Shown here in pieces: positions 60,702 to 64,000 of a stretch of DNA of 64,000 nucleotides. This DNA is from Pleurocapsa sp. FMAR1. Its GTDB lineage: Bacteria > Cyanobacteriota > Cyanobacteriia > Cyanobacteriales > Xenococcaceae. The DNA lies in assembly GCF_963665995.1 (NCBI RefSeq), contig NZ_OY762512.1, positions 4,588,001 through 4,652,000 of the forward strand. Reading direction: 5' to 3'. How positions within the stretch are numbered: position 1 is the first letter of the stretch; every line of letters starts with the position of its first letter. Position numbers and translations under genes: made by a program. The notes under the pieces were generated by a model. It saw only the letters and a list, made by a program, of their open reading frames with translations, was not told where the DNA came from and ran no database searches.

Positions 60702-61682
60702 TTAAAACTGATTACGATAAGGTATTTTGCCTTTCTTTTTCTTACCTTTATTTTTCTCGTAATCAATCTCTTTGAGCTTCTTCATGATGCGAGCGAAGTA
60801 CTCTTTCATATATTCTTCTAAAGTAGTTGTTTCTTTTTCGTCTAAACCAAAGGTAGCGTAAACTTCTTCCATTGGTGCATTTAAAGGTTCTCCATTTGCT
60901 AATACTTCAGCAAAGGTTAAGCGGTCTGCGGTGTTTTGTCCCCATTCGCAAAAGCGCGTAATACGACGCATTAAACTTAATACACCTAAAGATACACGGG
61001 ATATTTTTGACCTTTTATCACCCAGATTTTCACACAGGTTCATAATTTCCAAAGCAGTCCAGGCTTTAGATCCCACCACTGGAAAAGTCTTGTTTTCTGT
61101 GGCAGGTACGGATAAAGCGCGAACAGCAAACTTAGCAATATCTTGAGTATTCATATAGGCAATAGGAGTACTTTCTCCTGTAACCCAAACAACCTGATCT
61201 TCTAAAATCGGAATTGCATATTGACTAATTAAACCCTGCATAAAACCAGCAAGCTTTAAAACTGTATAGTCTAAGCCAGATTCAGCTAAAAAAAGTTCCG
61301 TACAGTGCTTAATGTTCATCAAAGGAACTTCAGGGTGCTTTTGGGCATTAATAATAGAGAAAAAGATATATCTATTAACACCAGCAGCTTTAGTTGCCTG
61401 GATTAAATTAACTTTGCCTTGCCAGTCAACTTCTTTCACGCTGAGATTATCGGTAATTCTGGCGGTAGCAGCATCGATAACAGCATCTACCCCTTCCAAA
61501 GCTGGAATCAGAGTCGATTTATCACATAGATTGCCTTTAACTAATTCTGCTCCCCATTCTTTGAGGAAAATCGCTTTGTTGGGGTTACGTACTAAACAGC
61601 GTACCTCATGATCTTCATCTAAAGCCTGACGAGCCACCTGTCTGCCCAAAGTGCCTGTCGCGCCAACTACCAATAATTTCAT
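60702..61682 (-). CDS. ycf39: Ycf39-like NAD(P)-binding atypical short-chain dehydrogenase
   Basis: The 326 residues start with the nucleotide motif VVGATGTLGRQVARQALDEDHEV (about 4-26). INAQKHPEVPLMNIKHCTELFL follows in the position of the YxxxK region, and the C terminus is Lys-rich (KNKGKKKKGKIP). In Synechocystis, Ycf39 joins chlorophyll synthase and the high-light protein HliD, delivering chlorophyll to photosystem II subunits. No other photosystem assembly genes are next to it. Confidence 0.9.
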   Translation of the reverse strand: MKLLVVGATGTLGRQVARQALDEDHEVRCLVRNPNKAIFLKEWGAELVKGNLCDKSTLIPALEGVDAVIDAATARITDNLSVKEVDWQGKVNLIQATKAAGVNRYIFFSIINAQKHPEVPLMNIKHCTELFLAESGLDYTVLKLAGFMQGLISQYAIPILEDQVVWVTGESTPIAYMNTQDIAKFAVRALSVPATENKTFPVVGSKAWTALEIMNLCENLGDKRSKISRVSLGVLSLMRRITRFCEWGQNTADRLTFAEVLANGEPLNAPMEEVYATFGLDEKETTTLEEYMKEYFARIMKKLKEIDYEKNKGKKKKGKIPYRNQF

Positions 61683-61782
61683 TTAAGGAATTTTGTAATA
61701 TTATTTAATGTTTCTCTAATGATTTTATCAAAGAGTCCCTTATTTGTTTATTTTGATTAGGAAAATGCGTATTCTTTAAAGA

Positions 61783-62445
61783 TTACAGTAGACTGTCTAA
61801 TACTGCTCCCACTACCCGATGATCCCGATCCTGCTTGAGCTTATTTAAAGTCGTGATGGCTGTTTGAGCCTCAAATTGCTTCAAAGAAGTGGCTACCTGA
61901 AGCCGAATCCGCCAGGACTCATCGTCGGCTAATGATAAAAGTAATTTTAATGCTTCTGTTTGTTGTTCGGTTTTGGCTAAAAGACCTAAACCGCTAATAC
62001 AAGATGACCTTACAGGTTCATCATCTCCTGATAAACCAATGGCACAGATTTCTAATAGCTCTTGGGGAGAATTTAAATCGGCGATCGCTGCAATGATACT
62101 TCGGCGTACTAGCCAATGATCGTCCTCTTCATACATTTTTCTTAAATGAGTTACTGCGCGATCGCCGTAAAATGATAAAGAATTGGCTGCTTCGGCTCTT
62201 ACATTAGGATCTTTGTCTGATTTCATCATTTTTAATAAGGCGGTAAAAGCATCATCGCTTTTTTTTCTGCCTAATCCCATAGCTACAGAAGAGCGCACCA
62301 AAAATTCTTGATCGCCAACATGAGCCAAAAGTAAAGGAGCAGCAATGTCTGCTTCATAGTTGCGTAACTCTCTAATCCCTTTCATTCTTTGCTGAGGATT
62401 GGAGTCGTCTAAAGCGTCCTTAATTTGTTCTATATCCATAAACAA
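61783..62445 (-). CDS. HEAT-repeat protein
   Basis: The 220-residue protein is made of about six HEAT/PBS-lyase repeats (for example LLAHVGDQEFLVRSSVAMGLGRK, SDKDPNVRAEAANSLSFYGD and EDDHWLVRRSIIAAIADL). This repeat occurs in phycobilin lyases such as CpcE/CpcF and in NblB and IaiH. It is divergent from a phycobilisome-family gene with an 88-100-base gap, so a lyase or chaperone role is plausible. It could equally be a general scaffold. Start may be the ATG two codons later (62439). Confidence 0.85.
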   Translation of the reverse strand: MFMDIEQIKDALDDSNPQQRMKGIRELRNYEADIAAPLLLAHVGDQEFLVRSSVAMGLGRKKSDDAFTALLKMMKSDKDPNVRAEAANSLSFYGDRAVTHLRKMYEEDDHWLVRRSIIAAIADLNSPQELLEICAIGLSGDDEPVRSSCISGLGLLAKTEQQTEALKLLLSLADDESWRIRLQVATSLKQFEAQTAITTLNKLKQDRDHRVVGAVLDSLL

Positions 62446-62545
62446 AAATCTAAATTACATCTTAACTTTACTTTACATTATGTTTAATAGTTGGCTATCA
62501 AAAGAAAGATATATATAGGTAAGTTATTATCCCTTGAATTTAAAA

Positions 62546-63121
62546 ATGCTCAGTGACAAAGTAAAAGAACTAATCAAAAAATCTCGCATCGTTAACTTCG
62601 ATAGTTGGCAAAATTATCCTACCGAAGTAGTTGAGATTTTTAAACAGGCGGATGATGAAGGGCGATATTTGACGGATGAAGACATAAAGCAGGTTCAAAA
62701 GGTACTACCAAACTTATCTACAAGTTTGGCACAGGGAAAACTATTACGGGACAATGTTGAAGAAATAGTTTCTCAAGCCAGAGGCGTGGTTTTGGCAGCA
62801 AATCCCCAAATTACTGAGCCTGGAGGTGGTTTGTATCCCCCTATGCGTGCTGAGGCTTGCTGGCGGGATTTTTGGCACTTTCTACGCTGCATTACCTATG
62901 GCATTAGTGGTCAATCAGTAGATTATACAAGCGATCGCGGTTTGAAATACATGGAGCAACTTTATCAAGAATTAGAAGTTCCTTTAGATGCCATGATTTT
63001 AGGCTTAGAGCAGTTAAAATTGTTTAGTCTGCAAAAAATTGCACCACCACAGCAAAATGAGCTTGAACCCTATTTTGATCGTCTGATTAATTCCATGAGT
63101 CAGTTTTCTCCTGTAGGTTAA
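62546..63121 (+). CDS. Phycobilisome-family (globin-like) protein
   Basis: The 191-residue protein has the phycobiliprotein globin fold, with helical segments through residues 1-60, RDNVEEIVSQARGVVLAANPQI, and PMRAEACWRDFWHFLRCITYGI, where Cys in EACWRD is at the bilin-attachment (Cys84-type) position. It diverges from phycocyanin and allophycocyanin subunits and lacks an alpha/beta partner gene. Such orphan proteins may be core variants or stress phycobiliproteins. The frame opens at TTG 62534, but the ATG at 62546 fits better. It is divergent from the HEAT-repeat gene. Confidence 0.85.
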   Translation: MLSDKVKELIKKSRIVNFDSWQNYPTEVVEIFKQADDEGRYLTDEDIKQVQKVLPNLSTSLAQGKLLRDNVEEIVSQARGVVLAANPQITEPGGGLYPPMRAEACWRDFWHFLRCITYGISGQSVDYTSDRGLKYMEQLYQELEVPLDAMILGLEQLKLFSLQKIAPPQQNELEPYFDRLINSMSQFSPVG

Positions 63122-63151
63122 TTTTGATGTTATGAGTATTAGAATTAAATA

Positions 63152-63474
63152 ACGTTCAATGTGAATTAAAAAATCTTAAAATCCATTACATTACGTTCTT
63201 TCTTATTAGATTTTTCTGTCTATCTAGCTAAAAAACTTAAATTTCTGAGTTTTCTTAAAAGCGACACAAAGCGAAGCAGCGCGGTCTTTGCAAGCGGAAA
63301 TGCCCTGAGTTAAAGGGCATATTCCACGCTTGCGGTGAAGGTTTCCTTCTTAGAGCGACTGCTTCAAGAAGCGGTCTTGAGGGTTTCCCTCATAGAGCTA
63401 TTGTGTCAAGAAGCTAAAAGCTAAGAGCTAAAAGCTAGTAAACTAGAACGAAGCTTATCCACATCAGGCGTAAA
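63152..63474. repeat. Degenerate copy of the AATGTGAATT element family
   Basis: GTTCAATGTGAATTA at the left and CCACATCAGGCGTAA at the right resemble the ends of 24967-25375. The interior has GCAGCGCGGTCTT and several small hairpins of the same block type, then AGCTAAAAGCTAAGAGCT tandem units. It fills most of the 376-base gap upstream of queF, whose promoter must lie nearby. Confidence 0.55.
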
Positions 63475-63497
63475 TAAGATTTACTTAACAGTTTTTT

Positions 63498-63899
63498 ATG
63501 ACAACTTCTCCAGAATCAATCACCGTAGACGAAATGAAATATGGGGAAAGAGCGATCGCCGAAGGCGAATTAATTACTTTTCCCAACCCTAGAATCGGTC
63601 GTAAATACGATATAAATATTACTTTGCCAGAATTTACCTGTAAGTGTCCTTTTTCTGGCTATCCTGATTTTGCGACGATTCATCTTACCTACTCCCCCGA
63701 TCAAACAGTAGTAGAACTAAAGGGCTTAAAGCTTTATATCAACAGCTATCGCGATCGCTATATTCCCCATGAGGAAGTAGTAAATCAAATTTTGGATGAT
63801 TTTGTGGCTGCTTGCGATCCCTTAGAAGCAACTGTTAAAGGAGACTTTACTCCCAGAGGCAATGTCCATACTGTAATTGAAGTGCATCACCAAAAATAG
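63498..63899 (+). CDS. queF: NADPH-dependent 7-cyano-7-deazaguanine reductase (preQ0 reductase)
   Basis: This enzyme reduces preQ0 to preQ1 in queuosine tRNA-modification synthesis. The 133 residues match the short, unimodular QueF: FTCKCPFSGYPDFATI with the catalytic Cys50 and Asp57, then VELKGLKLYINSYRDRYIPHEEVVNQILDDF (the E-loop QueF motif), and GDFTPRGNVHTVIEV at the end. No preQ1 riboswitch was recognised in the leader, which is largely repeat DNA. Confidence 0.96.
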   Translation: MTTSPESITVDEMKYGERAIAEGELITFPNPRIGRKYDINITLPEFTCKCPFSGYPDFATIHLTYSPDQTVVELKGLKLYINSYRDRYIPHEEVVNQILDDFVAACDPLEATVKGDFTPRGNVHTVIEVHHQK

Positions 63900-64000
63900 C
63901 AAAAAGCTTGATGTAAATTAACCTTTGTACTGTAAATTAACTGAAGCTACTGATATTTTAGTGAATAAAAAGATTTTTTTTACAAGTTGAATTTGGGCAG

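Noticed and set aside
60585-60821. Open frame of 78 codons over the palindromic repeat and the 3' end of the Ycf39-like gene
   Set aside because: Its first half is repeat translation and its second half is antisense to a solid gene; no ribosome site.

Overview
This window is chromosomal DNA of a cyanobacterium. The HIP1 octamer GCGATCGC occurs throughout, and the gene content is typical of the phylum: a phycobilisome-family protein, a Ycf39-type short-chain dehydrogenase, PilMNOQ in the cyanobacterial arrangement without pilP, DUF3134 and DUF6883/DUF4926 families, and a regulator resembling the cyanobacterial PerR/Fur group. Moderate GC and a heavy load of short interspersed repeats recall large-genome unicellular or baeocystous lineages (Pleurocapsa/Stanieria-like), but genus cannot be fixed from the sequence alone. 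No rRNA, tRNA, CRISPR array or complete transposase gene was seen.

Layout. 1-4.6 kb: a J-domain protein (cut by the window edge), glgC, a SufE-like sulfur acceptor, a PerR/Fur regulator and a sugar-type ABC binding lipoprotein. 4.9-10.5 kb: the type IV pilus operon pilM-pilN-pilO-pilQ. 10.5-15.6 kb: repeats, HU, threonine-phosphate decarboxylase (cobD), an FAD oxidoreductase, a dTMP-kinase-like protein and a DUF167 protein. 15.8-21.4 kb: one very large TamB-like gene. 21.5-25 kb: an HxlR regulator divergent from an electrophile-response set (broken CDGSH gene, chimeric gene remnant, GST, PEBP protein, old yellow enzyme). 25.5-30.9 kb: PadR regulator with an RND efflux pump. 31-35.5 kb: a DUF6883/DUF4926 gene pair between direct repeats, a secreted MBL-fold protein, a cation/proton antiporter and two tiny genes. 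35.6-41.6 kb: a polar amino acid ABC transporter split around a TSUP permease and a glutamate-type symporter. 43.7-48 kb: a DUF1611 / PLP racemase / DUF3134 / ATP-grasp set. 48.1-58.7 kb: a purine island with three NCS2-family permeases, a Rieske oxygenase, an FAD urate hydroxylase and 5-hydroxyisourate hydrolase. 58.7-63.9 kb: a PemK/MazF toxin-antitoxin pair, threonine aldolase, Ycf39-like protein, a HEAT-repeat protein divergent from a phycobilisome-like protein, and queF.

Two themes stand out. First, the purine island reads as uptake of purines followed by xanthine to urate to 5-hydroxyisourate to OHCU. The Rieske oxygenase is a candidate for the (hypo)xanthine-oxidising step in place of molybdenum xanthine dehydrogenase; that role is inferred from context. 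Second, at least six families of short repeats and MITE-like elements decorate the window. Several have entered genes: in-frame insertions in pilQ, cobD and the RND adaptor, a disrupting insertion in the CDGSH gene, and one element that supplies the stop codon of an oxidoreductase gene.
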